A stretch of DNA of 39,220 bases, taken from Candidatus Schekmanbacteria bacterium (GTDB lineage: Bacteria > SZUA-182). Positions 8,965 to 17,417 of this stretch are shown here, one piece after another. The stretch's first letter is position 1; each line of letters opens with the position of its first letter. The position numbers and the translations under genes are program-made. The stretch covers positions 1 through 39,220 of the forward strand of contig JACRJN010000100.1 of NCBI GenBank assembly GCA_016235675.1. The letters run 5' to 3'. The notes beneath the pieces are model-generated. The model saw only the letters and a program-made list of their open reading frames with translations. It made no database searches and was not told the DNA's origin.

Positions 8965-10242
8965 TTGCTGACTATATCGGCACAACAGGAAATGGCGTTA
9001 GCGCGGTTGGGCGAGGCAGAACACCGCCCTTTGGATTATCTGAAAGAGAAATTCTCCCAAGGGAGAATAGTTATATCCCTGAATCCCAAAAGACCATCCA
9101 CCAGGATAACCGGCATAGGAGAGGGGCTGGCTACCAAGGTTAATGCCAATATAGGCACATCAGGCGTGCGAACGGATTTGTCCCAAGAAGTCAAAAAATT
9201 GCAGGCCGCCTGTGACGCCGGAGCCGATACTATCATGGATTTGAGTACCGGCGGCAATTTAACGGCTATCCGGCGGCATTTGTTGGCAGAATGTCCCATC
9301 CCTTTCGGAACGGTACCGATTTATCAGGTTCTGGTCGAGACTATCAACGGCCAAGGCTCCATCAAACATATGGACCCGGAGCGGCTTTTTGACGTCATCG
9401 AGGAGCAGGCCGCCGACGGGGTCGATTTTATGACCCTGCATTGCGGCGTCACCCGGCAAGTTTTAGAGCATTTGCAGAAACACCAGCGGGTAATGGGCAT
9501 CGTCAGCCGGGGCGGAACTTTCCTGGCCGAATGGATGCTGCATAATAAACAAGAAAATCCGTTATATGAGCAATTCGACAGACTATTGAAAATTGCTGGA
9601 AAACATAAGATCGTAATAAGTTTGGGAGATGGATTACGTCCGGGAGCGCTAATCGATGCCGGGGATCAGGCTCAGGTAGCCGAGTTGGAGGTTTTAGGTG
9701 AACTGACCAAGCGCTCATGGGAAGCCGATGTCCAGGTAATAGTGGAAGGGCCGGGGCATGTCCCGCTGCATCAGATTCAAAGCAGCGTGCAGCAGCAAAA
9801 GGCCATCTGCCATAATGCCCCCTTTTATGTTTTAGGGCCGTTGGTTACCGATATAGCACCGGGCTATGACCATATCACATCGGCGATAGGAGGGGCGGTA
9901 GCCGGGGCTGCCGGGGCTGATTTCCTCTGTTATGTAACACCCTCCGAGCACTTGGGATTACCGGGAGTGGATGAGGTGCGCCAGGGTGTGACGGCATCCA
10001 GGATTGCCGCCCATGCCGCCGACATTGCCAAAGGCGTTCCCGGAGCTATGGATCGGGACGTTGCCATGTCGAGGGCGCGGCGCTCATTAAACTGGGACAA
10101 ACAATTGGAACTGGCCATAGAGCCGCAGCGCGCCCGCACTCTATTGGAAAAAACCCACAGCAATATCCAGACGTGCAGTATGTGCGGCGAATTTTGCGTA
10201 TTAAAACAAGAACATAGTCTCGCGGTTTGCGCAAACCGTTAA
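8965..10242 (+). CDS. thiC: Phosphomethylpyrimidine synthase (ThiC)
   Basis: Radical SAM enzyme that rearranges aminoimidazole ribotide into hydroxymethylpyrimidine phosphate for thiamine synthesis (EC 4.1.99.17). It has 425 residues, the short ThiC form. Visible features include GVDFMTLHCGVTR, GDGLRPGALIDAGDQAQ, VEGPGHVPLHQI and LGPLVTDIAPGYDHITSAIG. The C-terminal iron-sulfur motif reads CSMCGEFC (CX2CX3C); the E. coli form has one more residue between the last two cysteines. The start is TTG at 8965 with AAAGGAG six bases upstream. No other thi genes are nearby. No THI-box riboswitch is recognisable in the 254-nt leader, so control is not visible here. Confidence 0.97.
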   Translation: MLTISAQQEMALARLGEAEHRPLDYLKEKFSQGRIVISLNPKRPSTRITGIGEGLATKVNANIGTSGVRTDLSQEVKKLQAACDAGADTIMDLSTGGNLTAIRRHLLAECPIPFGTVPIYQVLVETINGQGSIKHMDPERLFDVIEEQAADGVDFMTLHCGVTRQVLEHLQKHQRVMGIVSRGGTFLAEWMLHNKQENPLYEQFDRLLKIAGKHKIVISLGDGLRPGALIDAGDQAQVAELEVLGELTKRSWEADVQVIVEGPGHVPLHQIQSSVQQQKAICHNAPFYVLGPLVTDIAPGYDHITSAIGGAVAGAAGADFLCYVTPSEHLGLPGVDEVRQGVTASRIAAHAADIAKGVPGAMDRDVAMSRARRSLNWDKQLELAIEPQRARTLLEKTHSNIQTCSMCGEFCVLKQEHSLAVCANR

Positions 10243-10253
10243 GGAAATAATTT

Positions 10254-10393
10254 GGTAACGTTCTCAATCAAAGACCCGGAGCGTCATTGCGAGCTTTAGC
10301 GAAGCAATCTCCATGCGTGCGTATGAGATTGCTTCGGTGGTAAGGCTGCATCGCTTTTGACATTTTTCAGCCGGAACAAATTTATTGCTCAGG
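10254..10393 (+). mobile_element. J element copy 1 (MITE-like, right end missing)
   Basis: About 140 bp matching the two complete 159-bp J elements in this window, from GGTAACGTTCTCAA to TTTATTGCTCAGG. The last about 20 bp, including the right inverted end, are absent, and no target duplication is seen. A family D palindrome is nested inside. The truncation point meets the ribosome-binding site of the following gene. Confidence 0.8.
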
Positions 10394-10405
10394 GGAGGGT
10401 TGATT

Positions 10406-11548
10406 ATGAAGTTAAGAACAGGGATTCTGGGGATTTGCTGTGTTTTTTCCGTTAATTATGCATCGGCTGCGGTTCTGAATGTACCCCAAAACTATAAAAG
10501 CATCCAGACTGCTTTGGAAACCGCCGATGACGGCGATAAAATTCTGGTGGCCGCAGGCACATACAACGAGCGGATTAATTTTTACGGCAAGAAGGTTATT
10601 CTGGAATCGACAAACGGTGCGGCGGCAACTAAACTTTCCGGCGATAAAAAGGGCAGTGTGGTTACCTTCAGTTCGCGGGAGGGAACGGAGTCGGTGCTAA
10701 AAGGTTTCACCATCACTGACGGCTTGGCGGAAACGGGAGGCGGGATTTATTGCCAGGAAGCTTCACCCACCATTAAGGATTGTATTATCAGCGGAAATTC
10801 CGCGACCTGGGGCGGCGGCATCTATTGTTATCGGCAAAACCCCCAGATTTTAAACTGCACCATCGCCGAGAATAAAGCGGCCAAGGACGGCGGGGGGATT
10901 CTTTGCGATGAATCGTCCCCTGTCGTTAAAGATTGTGTCATCAGTAAAAATTCGGCGGGAGAATTTTTCGGCGGGGGGATTTTTTGTAATCGCGGTTCCG
11001 CCCCGCTTATATCCAAATGCAGATTTACCGATAATTCGGCTCAATTCGGAGCGGCAATCGGCAGCCAGAGCGGTTCTTTTCGCATCACCAATTCAATTCT
11101 GGCCAATAACCGCGCCGCTTTTGAAGGCGGCGGGATTTTTTGTGAAGCGACTACCTTTGTCGCGCTGCATGTGACATTCTTTTCCAATTCGGCCAAAGAA
11201 TCAGGCGGGGCGATTTCCTGCGACAAGAAGTCAGGCGGAACGGTGGTCAACAGTATTTTATGGGGGGATACCGCTCAAGGGACGGCAAATGAGATTTATC
11301 TGAAGGAAAGCGGTCTGCAAATCAGTTATTCGGCTGTCCAGGGAGGACGATCTGGAGAGGGCAATATCAGCGCCGAGCCTAAATTTATGGATTTGTTTAA
11401 AGGGGATTACCGGCTAAAGGAGGGGTCTCCTTGTATTGACAAAGGCACCGCCGCCCCGGATAAAAATTATAAACTGCCTGATGAAGATATGGCCGGACGC
11501 AAACGTCCGCAAGGCAAAGGGCCTGATATGGGAGCGTTTGAATTTTAG
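10406..11548 (+). CDS. Exported right-handed beta-helix protein
   Basis: A 380-residue secreted or surface protein. Residues 1-22 form a Sec signal peptide (positive MKLR, hydrophobic core, likely cleavage after YASA). The mature protein begins VLNVPQNYKSIQTALETADD, the usual opening of pectate-lyase-like parallel beta-helices. Repeated coils of the form GGGIYC...P.I.(D/N)C.I..N.A follow from about residue 100 to 310, then a C-terminal GSPCIDKGT and MGAFEF tail typical of choice-of-anchor-type beta-helix proteins. No catalytic residues are identified, so binding to or modification of polysaccharide is only a possibility. The ATG at 10406 was chosen because AGGGGAGGG lies six bases upstream; an in-frame TTG at 10385 lies inside the repeat. 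Confidence 0.85.
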   Translation: MKLRTGILGICCVFSVNYASAAVLNVPQNYKSIQTALETADDGDKILVAAGTYNERINFYGKKVILESTNGAAATKLSGDKKGSVVTFSSREGTESVLKGFTITDGLAETGGGIYCQEASPTIKDCIISGNSATWGGGIYCYRQNPQILNCTIAENKAAKDGGGILCDESSPVVKDCVISKNSAGEFFGGGIFCNRGSAPLISKCRFTDNSAQFGAAIGSQSGSFRITNSILANNRAAFEGGGIFCEATTFVALHVTFFSNSAKESGGAISCDKKSGGTVVNSILWGDTAQGTANEIYLKESGLQISYSAVQGGRSGEGNISAEPKFMDLFKGDYRLKEGSPCIDKGTAAPDKNYKLPDEDMAGRKRPQGKGPDMGAFEF

Positions 11549-11560
11549 CATTTCCCCTGT

Positions 11561-11614
11561 CGTAGTGCCGGGGCTTTAGCCCCGGAAATTCAGCCCTAAA
11601 GGGCTGGGACTACG
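11561..11614. repeat. Double-hairpin repeat, family A
   Basis: Inverse orientation of the copy at 5742-5797: CGTAGTGCCGGGGC at the left, GGGCTGGGACTACG at the right, with hairpins GGGGCTTTAGCCCC and AGCCCTAAAGGGCT. Confidence 0.9.
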
Positions 11615-11658
11615 ATATTAATTGATGTTTTGGCCTATCCCCAGGATACGGGGTTCCT

Positions 11659-11730
11659 GCGTCTACTGTTGGGGATAAACCCCAACGCTACGTCTTAAGT
11701 CAATAGCATTGGGGCTAAACCCCGCACTAC
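11659..11730. repeat. GGGGATAAACCCC hairpin repeats (family K)
   Basis: Two adjacent hairpins, TTGGGGATAAACCCCAA and GGGGCTAAACCCC, joined by CTTAAGTCAATAGCATT. A reverse-orientation relative lies at 19622-19664, and the CTTAAGTCAA linker recurs as the outer arm of the repeat at 25003-25135. Confidence 0.7.
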
Positions 11731-11765
11731 CTTAGCCCAAACCAAAAGTACTAAAATGGAGTAAG

Positions 11766-13331
11766 ATGGAAACAGAAAAAAAGCTGCTAAAAGCCATGGG
11801 AGTGATCAGCCTGGCTACCTTGGCCAGCCGCATATTAGGCTTTGTGCGGGATATAGTGATTGCCTCGATGTTTGGTACCGGGATGGCAGCGGACGCCTTT
11901 TTCGTAGCCTTCCGCATCCCCAACCTTTTCCGTAGGGTTGCCGGGGAAGGTTCGCTGAACGCCTCATTCATCCCGATTTTTACCGAGTATTTAAACAAAA
12001 GATCGAAAAAAGACGCATGGTCGCTGGCCAGCAACACCCTGTGCGTGGCTACCGTATTTTTATTTATCCTGTGTGTACTGGGAATTATTTTTAGCCCCGC
12101 GCTGACCAGAATGACCGCTTCGGGCTTTAGCAAGTTTCCCGCCAAAGAACAGTTAACCATATTGCTTACCAGGGTCACCTTTCCCTACCTGTTTTTCATC
12201 TGCCTGGTGGCCTTTGCCATGGGGATTTTAAATTCCCTGCACCATTTTGCCGCCCCCGCCGCCGCCCCGATCATGCTTAATCTGTCGATTATCGGAGCGG
12301 CATATTTTATCGCCCCCAGGCTGGATCAGCCGGTAGTCGCTTTAGCCATCGGCGTAACCTTGGGCGGACTTTTGGAATTATTGCTGCAACTGCCCTTTCT
12401 GAAGCGGGAGAAGATGGAGTTTACCCCCCATATAGATTTTCAAGACGACGGCCTGCGGCGCATCGGACGTTTGATGCTGCCGGCGGTCATCGGCGGTTCG
12501 GCCTATGAAATCAATAACCTGATTGATATGCTTATGGCCTCGTATCTGCCGGAGGGAAGCGTCTCCTATCTTTATTACGGCAATCGTCTGGTGCAATTCC
12601 CCTTAGGGATATTCGGCACCGCCTTGGGCACGGCTTTGCTGCCGATGCTTTCCCATCATGCCGCACGGGAGGAATTCGATCGATTAAAAGACACCTTCTC
12701 CTTCAGCCTGCGCAATGTTTTATATGTCTGTATACCGGCGATGGTGGGACTAATCGTGATGAGTGAGCCGATTGTGCGCCTGTTATTCGAACGCGGGCAT
12801 TTCGACCGTCAGGCGACGATCGGGACAACCGACGCCTTGATTTTTTATTCCTTAGGGCTTTGGGCTTACGCCGGGGTAAGAATTGTCATCGCGGTTTTCC
12901 ATTCTTTGCAGGATACGGTCACTCCGGTAAAAATCTCCATTTGTGCCATGGGTATCAATGTGATTTTAAATTGGATTTTAATGCGTTACCTTTTACATGC
13001 CGGTTTAGCTTTGGCAACATCCATATCCAGCATTTTAAATATTATTGTCCTGACCGCGATCCTTAGAAAAAGGTTGGGGAAAATCGGCGGGAAAAAGATT
13101 TTTAATTCTTTGCTGCGCACCTCCCTGGCTTCAGTGTTAATGGGAGCGGCTTGCTGGATAAGCCTGCATTACGCTAATCTGTCCGCCTGGAGAAGCAAAC
13201 CGATGCAGATGGGCTTTCTTTGCTTGGTAATTATAGCGGCGACAACTTTTTATATTTACTTAACTCATCTGTTTGCCTGCGAAGAGTTTCAATATTTCAG
13301 CAAGTTAATCCGAGATCGTGCTAAGAGGTAA
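11766..13331 (+). CDS. murJ: Lipid II flippase MurJ
   Basis: Polytopic inner-membrane flippase that moves lipid II to the periplasmic face for peptidoglycan synthesis (MviN/MOP superfamily). It has 521 residues and about 14 predicted membrane segments. The N-terminal block contains SLATLASRILGFVRD, ADAFFVAFRIPNLFRR and GEGSLNASFIP, the diagnostic MurJ signature. Later family features include VRLLFERGHF and the YYGNRLVQFPLGIFGTALGT segment. The ATG at 11766 has TGGAGT about five bases upstream. It is separated from neighbours by repeat-filled gaps, so it probably has its own promoter, which I could not identify. Confidence 0.96.
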   Translation: METEKKLLKAMGVISLATLASRILGFVRDIVIASMFGTGMAADAFFVAFRIPNLFRRVAGEGSLNASFIPIFTEYLNKRSKKDAWSLASNTLCVATVFLFILCVLGIIFSPALTRMTASGFSKFPAKEQLTILLTRVTFPYLFFICLVAFAMGILNSLHHFAAPAAAPIMLNLSIIGAAYFIAPRLDQPVVALAIGVTLGGLLELLLQLPFLKREKMEFTPHIDFQDDGLRRIGRLMLPAVIGGSAYEINNLIDMLMASYLPEGSVSYLYYGNRLVQFPLGIFGTALGTALLPMLSHHAAREEFDRLKDTFSFSLRNVLYVCIPAMVGLIVMSEPIVRLLFERGHFDRQATIGTTDALIFYSLGLWAYAGVRIVIAVFHSLQDTVTPVKISICAMGINVILNWILMRYLLHAGLALATSISSILNIIVLTAILRKRLGKIGGKKIFNSLLRTSLASVLMGAACWISLHYANLSAWRSKPMQMGFLCLVIIAATTFYIYLTHLFACEEFQYFSKLIRDRAKR

Positions 13332-13368
13332 AAATTGTTTATATGCTTACCCGATCTAGTAGAGCGTT

Positions 13369-13500
13369 CCATAAATAATGATGCACAAAACCTGTCATTG
13401 CGAGCGGAGCGAAGCAATCCCGATTTTATTGTAGCGTCTGAGATTGCTTCGGCGGTAAGGCTGCCTCGCAATGACAGTAAACGCGGCATATTATTTATGG
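13369..13500. repeat. Family D palindrome within outer arms
   Basis: TGTCATTGCGAG (from 13393) and CTCGCAATGACA (to 13476) bound the core. The core is framed by a perfect 11-bp outer inverted repeat, CCATAAATAAT (13369-13379) and ATTATTTATGG (13490-13500). The right outer arm contains the probable ATG of the next gene. Confidence 0.85.
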
Positions 13501-14798
13501 ACCATTACACTAGCTATATTCTATATTTGCTTCCGCTATTTTGCCTGCTCCTTACTCCCAACAACATCAACGCCCAACCCAACAAAACCAAAATACTGCT
13601 AATCGGGATCGACGCCGCCGATTGGGAGATGGTCAGACCGATGGCGGCCAACGGGGAATTGCCTAATCTGGCCGGACTGATTAAAAGCGGGACATCGGCA
13701 AAAATCCATTCCTACAACGGCATAAGTCCGGCTTACTGGACAAGCGTGGCCACCGGGGTAATGCCGAAAAAACATGGGATTTGGAATTTTACCGTCAAAG
13801 ACCCAGGCACCGGCGAAGATATACCTTATACCAGCAATATGCGCCGGACTAAGGCTTTTTGGAATATCCTCAGCGAACAAAAGATTAACGTCGGGGTGGT
13901 GGGCTGGTATATCACCTGGCCGGTGGAGCAGGTTAACGGCTTTATGGTATCGTCATATTATGCCCGCCAGGGGCTGGAAACCTCCAAAGGGCAGCAGCCT
14001 TCCACCAGGGGTACTTTCTATCCGACTGCCCCCCAAATGGTTTATCCGGAAAATTTAAATGACGCTTTAGGGCAAATCAGTTTGAAGGCGCAGGAAAATT
14101 GTAAGGGGAAAATCCGGGAAATCTTCCCTCCGGCGGTCTTGCAAAATCCCTATTATCTGAGAATAACCAAAGAGGATCGCTATCGCAGTGGGATCGGAAT
14201 CCGGGCGGTAAAATGGGCGCTTATGGCTGATGAGATTTACAAAGAAATCGGGGTGGATTTATACCGGAAGTTTAAACCGCAGGTGTTTGCCGTCTATTTA
14301 GGCGGCCTCGATACCGTCGGACATGTCTTTACTCATTTCCGGAAGAAAATACATAACGAGATGCTGGGGATTTTCGGAAATCCGCACAAAAATTATTATA
14401 AATATATCGACGAAGCCATCGGGGAAATCATCCGGGAGGCGGATAAAGATACCGTCATTATTGTTCTCTCCGATCACGGCCTGATGCGGCGCTTTCACAC
14501 CAATAACGGGATCTTTATAATCTCCGGCCCCAATATCAAAAAGAATTTCCGCTCAAGCGAGCCGGTCAACCTCACCGATATTTTCCCGACTATGCTTTAT
14601 CTGCTGAATATGCCGCAGGCAAAAGATCTGGACGGTGCGGTTTATCAGGAGGCATTCCTGGAAAGTTACCTGAAGGGGCATAAGCGGTCTTACATCCAAT
14701 CTTACGGGCCGAGGGCAATTAGTGTTCCCGATCCGATCCGTTCCCGCTTTGATGATGAGATTCGCCAGCGGTTGAAGGCGTTGGGATATTTGAATTGA
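13497..14798 (+). CDS. Exported phosphodiesterase/nucleotide pyrophosphatase-like protein
   Basis: A 433-residue member of the alkaline phosphatase superfamily, type I phosphodiesterase branch. Visible metal or catalytic positions are the Asp of KILLIGIDAADWE, the Thr/Ser region of SPAYWTSVATG (nucleophile), the Asp and His of GGLDTVGHV, the Asp-His of VLSDHGL, and His of FHTNNG. NLTDIFPTMLYLL is a family signature. Residues 1-26 look like a signal peptide ending NINA. The start is ATG 13497: the open frame extending further upstream only translates a family D repeat. No good Shine-Dalgarno is visible. The substrate is unknown; relatives act on phosphodiesters, nucleotides or lipid-linked groups. 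Confidence 0.85.
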   Translation: MDHYTSYILYLLPLFCLLLTPNNINAQPNKTKILLIGIDAADWEMVRPMAANGELPNLAGLIKSGTSAKIHSYNGISPAYWTSVATGVMPKKHGIWNFTVKDPGTGEDIPYTSNMRRTKAFWNILSEQKINVGVVGWYITWPVEQVNGFMVSSYYARQGLETSKGQQPSTRGTFYPTAPQMVYPENLNDALGQISLKAQENCKGKIREIFPPAVLQNPYYLRITKEDRYRSGIGIRAVKWALMADEIYKEIGVDLYRKFKPQVFAVYLGGLDTVGHVFTHFRKKIHNEMLGIFGNPHKNYYKYIDEAIGEIIREADKDTVIIVLSDHGLMRRFHTNNGIFIISGPNIKKNFRSSEPVNLTDIFPTMLYLLNMPQAKDLDGAVYQEAFLESYLKGHKRSYIQSYGPRAISVPDPIRSRFDDEIRQRLKALGYLN

Positions 14799-14837
14799 AA
14801 GTCTTGTAGGGTGGGCTGTGCCCACCAAATTTGCCGG

Positions 14838-14865
14838 CCTGACATTATTTATGCCGGTCAAATAT
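14838..14865 (+). repeat. Direct repeat, left copy
   Basis: A 28-bp core beginning CCTGACATTATTTATGCCGG is identical to the copy at 15081-15108; with flanks the similarity covers about 42 bp. The two copies frame a family A composite repeat. Confidence 0.85.
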
Positions 14866-14870
14866 TAGTT

Positions 14871-15025
14871 CGTAGTCCCAGCCCTTCAGGGCTGAACTTC
14901 AGGGCGTTAGCCCTGCAATTATGATTCTCAATACTTTCGGCGCGTTCCATATTTATTTTACACGAACATACCTTTTTTGCAGCCCTAAGGGGCTGAAAAT
15001 ACGTGGCTGAAGCCACGGGACTACG
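14871..15025. repeat. Composite family A repeat
   Basis: CGTAGTCCC at the left and GGGACTACG at the right bound a set of hairpins including AGCCCTTCAGGGCT, AGGGCGTTAGCCCT and CGTGGCTGAAGCCACG. The central 14920-14978 portion is not recognised. With a family C palindrome at 14806-14826 and the direct repeats, this fills the 366-nt gap between the convergent phosphodiesterase and aroA genes; no terminator is evident. Confidence 0.75.
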
Positions 15026-15080
15026 TTTTTTAAATATATAAATATCTATCTTTAGGTGAACACTCTCCCAAATTTGATGA

Positions 15081-15108
15081 CCTGACATTATTTATGCCGG
15101 TCAAATAT
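15081..15108 (+). repeat. Direct repeat, right copy
   Basis: Second copy of the 28-bp core at 14838-14865, in the same orientation, 243 bp away. A family C fragment follows at about 15131-15149. Confidence 0.85.
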
Positions 15109-15164
15109 CAGCCAGGAATAGTTTAAAATGGCGGGCAAAACCCACCCTGCTATTGCTCCCGGCA

Positions 15165-16475
15165 TCATGTTACCGGAATCTCTTGCCCCGTCAATCCTGC
15201 CAATAAGTCGAAAAATCCGGGGAATGAGGTCTGCACGCAGGCCACATCCTCGATATGGCTGTCTTTTTTGGCGATAAGCGCCCCGATTGCCATGGACATA
15301 GCCAACCGGTGATCCCCGTGGCTGGTAAAGTTAGCGCCCTTGAAATGGGTTCCGCCGCTGATTACCATCCCATCCTCATATTCTTCCACCTTAACCCCGG
15401 CTTTGCGCAATTCGGCGGCAAGGCGGCCGATACGGTCGCTTTCTTTAACCCGCAGTTCCGCGGCCTGGCGGATGACCGTTTCCCCTTCGGCAACCGCGGC
15501 CAGGACGGCGAAGATCGGGAATTCATCGATCATGCGCGGCACCATTTCACCTTCGATGTTTATTCCCTTCAAATGACTGCTCTTTACCCATAAATCGCCC
15601 ACCGGCTCTTCGCCAACCCGATATTCACGAACTATTTCAATCTGCCCGCCCATCTGTTGTACCGCTTCCAGGAAACCTATGCGGGTGGGATTCAAGCCTA
15701 CCCGCTCGATTGTCAGTTCCGCATCCGGGACAATTAAAGCGGCGGCGATAAAAAAGGCTGCGGAGGAAAAATCGCCGGGGACATCGATTTCAAGCCCCTG
15801 TAAAGTGGGTTGTCCCTCCAGAATTACGGTAGAATCCTCGCGGTAAATATTGGCCCCCATAGCCTTGAGCATTCGTTCAGTGTGGTCACGGGAAGGGTGA
15901 GGCTCCAGCACCTGAGTTACGCCGCCGGCATATAACCCGGCCAGTAAAAGCGCCGATTTGACTTGGGCGCTGGACTGTTTCAATTTAAATTGTATCGGTT
16001 GTAATTCCACCTTCCCATTAATCGCCAGCGGTGCGTAATTTCCCCCGCCCCGTCCCCAGATTTGGGCGCCCATTAAGCGCAACGGCTCGATCACCCGGTT
16101 CATGGGACGTCTGCGCAAGGAACTGTCTCCGGTCAATACGGAGAAAAAGGATTGACAGGCCAGAATACCGGTCAACAGACGGGTGCTGGTGCCGGAATTT
16201 CCCATGTCCAGGACGTCTTCCGGTTCCTTTAAGCCCCACAATCCGCCGCCGTGGACGATTACCTCATCCCCCTGATCTTCTATCGCGATCCCCATGGCCT
16301 GCAATGCCTTTAGGGTGCATAGACAATCCTCCCCGCGCAACAGACCGCGGATGACGGTCTTGCCTTGCGCCAACGCTCCCAACATCAGAGCGCGATGGCT
16401 GATGGATTTATCGCCGGGAGGGATAATCCGGCCATGCAAACTTTTTATTGGGGTGATGGTGGCTTTTTGGGTCAA
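15165..16475 (-). CDS. aroA: 3-phosphoshikimate 1-carboxyvinyltransferase (EPSP synthase)
   Basis: Shikimate-pathway enzyme joining shikimate-3-phosphate and PEP to give EPSP (EC 2.5.1.19). It has 436 residues. Signatures are PGDKSISHRALMLGAL (residues 20-35), GNSGTSTRLLTG, DSSLRRRPM, the KSALLLAGLYAGG segment and the C-terminal ESDRI with DHRLAMSMAI. The GNSGTSTR form resembles the class II enzymes. The start is TTG at 16475, supported by AAGGAG about eight bases upstream. That ribosome-binding site overlaps the stop codon of the methyltransferase gene, so the two are probably translated from one message. Confidence 0.97.
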   Translation of the reverse strand: MTQKATITPIKSLHGRIIPPGDKSISHRALMLGALAQGKTVIRGLLRGEDCLCTLKALQAMGIAIEDQGDEVIVHGGGLWGLKEPEDVLDMGNSGTSTRLLTGILACQSFFSVLTGDSSLRRRPMNRVIEPLRLMGAQIWGRGGGNYAPLAINGKVELQPIQFKLKQSSAQVKSALLLAGLYAGGVTQVLEPHPSRDHTERMLKAMGANIYREDSTVILEGQPTLQGLEIDVPGDFSSAAFFIAAALIVPDAELTIERVGLNPTRIGFLEAVQQMGGQIEIVREYRVGEEPVGDLWVKSSHLKGINIEGEMVPRMIDEFPIFAVLAAVAEGETVIRQAAELRVKESDRIGRLAAELRKAGVKVEEYEDGMVISGGTHFKGANFTSHGDHRLAMSMAIGALIAKKDSHIEDVACVQTSFPGFFDLLAGLTGQEIPVT

Positions 16476-16484
16476 GGCAACTCC

Positions 16485-17405
16485 TTAGCAAAGTGGTTGC
16501 GCCGCCATATCGAATAACGACGGCTGCACGATTTTGGGCTTTTCAATCTTACCGCAGCCAGGGATAAAATTCATCACCAGGGCTTCCAGCATGGGATTCC
16601 GATTGTCTTCTTTTGCTCCTACATGATAAAAGTGTTCTTGTGTAATTACCTGGAAGCGAGACCATAAAGAGGTTAAAAAATCGTTGGAACGATATTTATT
16701 GCTGTGCCATGTCGAGAGGATAAATTTGGCTTGGGTTGCGGATAAACACTTAAATAGCCGTTCTTCGTCCGCATTTGTCCAAGTATTAAAATAATCAACA
16801 TGCCTGCCGGAATAAGGCGGATCGCAGTAAATAAAATCGTTTTCCGTCGCCGAATTCATGGTTTGTTCAAAGTCCTGACAAATAAATGACCAATCAAATA
16901 ATTGCAATAAAGTATAGAATTTAGCAATTTGATTGACGATTTTAGTTATGTATGACTTGGAAAAACGCTGTGGCTTTCTACAAAATGGTACATTGAAGCC
17001 GCCTTTGCCGTTAAAACGAATCATGCCGTTGAAACAAGCTCGTGATAAAAACAAAAAATCCAACGGGTTGCCTTCGCGGTTAAAACGTTGGCGAAGGCTA
17101 TAGTAATACTCTTCACCCCGTTCTGCAAGTAAACAACCTTCTTTTTCCAAATATGCCCTGGCAATTTCCGGAGTAATGGCAGATGCTTTTAAAGCAGCAT
17201 AAAAATTAATCAGATGAGGATTTAAATCAGCATATAGCGCTTTTTTAGGGCGAACATTTAGTCCTACAACCGCAGACCCCATAAACGGCTCAATCCATAC
17301 CCCATTGTTTGGAATTCTTGCATTCGCTAATATTAAAGGGACTAATTTAGTTTTAATTCCCTGACACTTAAGGGGAGGAACGATTATTTTAGGTAAGGTG
17401 TGCAT
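16485..17405 (-). CDS. D12-class adenine-specific DNA methyltransferase
   Basis: Predicted N6-adenine DNA methyltransferase of the Dam/DpnM (D12, alpha) class, 306 residues. The order is motif X (PPLKCQGIKTKLVPLI, about 10-25), motif I for AdoMet (IEPFMGSAVVGLN, 38-50), an acidic AdoMet contact (LYADLNPHLINFY) and the catalytic DPPY (about 194-197, in FIYCDPPYSGRHVDYF). No restriction endonuclease is adjacent, so it looks like an orphan or solitary methylase; recognition sequence unknown. It starts at ATG 17405, 12 nt after the antitoxin stop, with no strong ribosome-binding site, suggesting translational coupling. Only nine bases separate its stop from aroA. Confidence 0.9.
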   Translation of the reverse strand: MHTLPKIIVPPLKCQGIKTKLVPLILANARIPNNGVWIEPFMGSAVVGLNVRPKKALYADLNPHLINFYAALKASAITPEIARAYLEKEGCLLAERGEEYYYSLRQRFNREGNPLDFLFLSRACFNGMIRFNGKGGFNVPFCRKPQRFSKSYITKIVNQIAKFYTLLQLFDWSFICQDFEQTMNSATENDFIYCDPPYSGRHVDYFNTWTNADEERLFKCLSATQAKFILSTWHSNKYRSNDFLTSLWSRFQVITQEHFYHVGAKEDNRNPMLEALVMNFIPGCGKIEKPKIVQPSLFDMAAQPLC

Positions 17406-17417
17406 ATAATTCTGCTG

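Noticed and set aside
10223-10238. Terminator at the end of thiC
   Set aside because: CGGTTTGC-GCAAACCG is a perfect palindrome but has no loop and no following T run, and lies within the coding sequence.
13335-13496. N-terminal extension of the phosphodiesterase
   Set aside because: It translates a family D repeat and precedes a good signal peptide.
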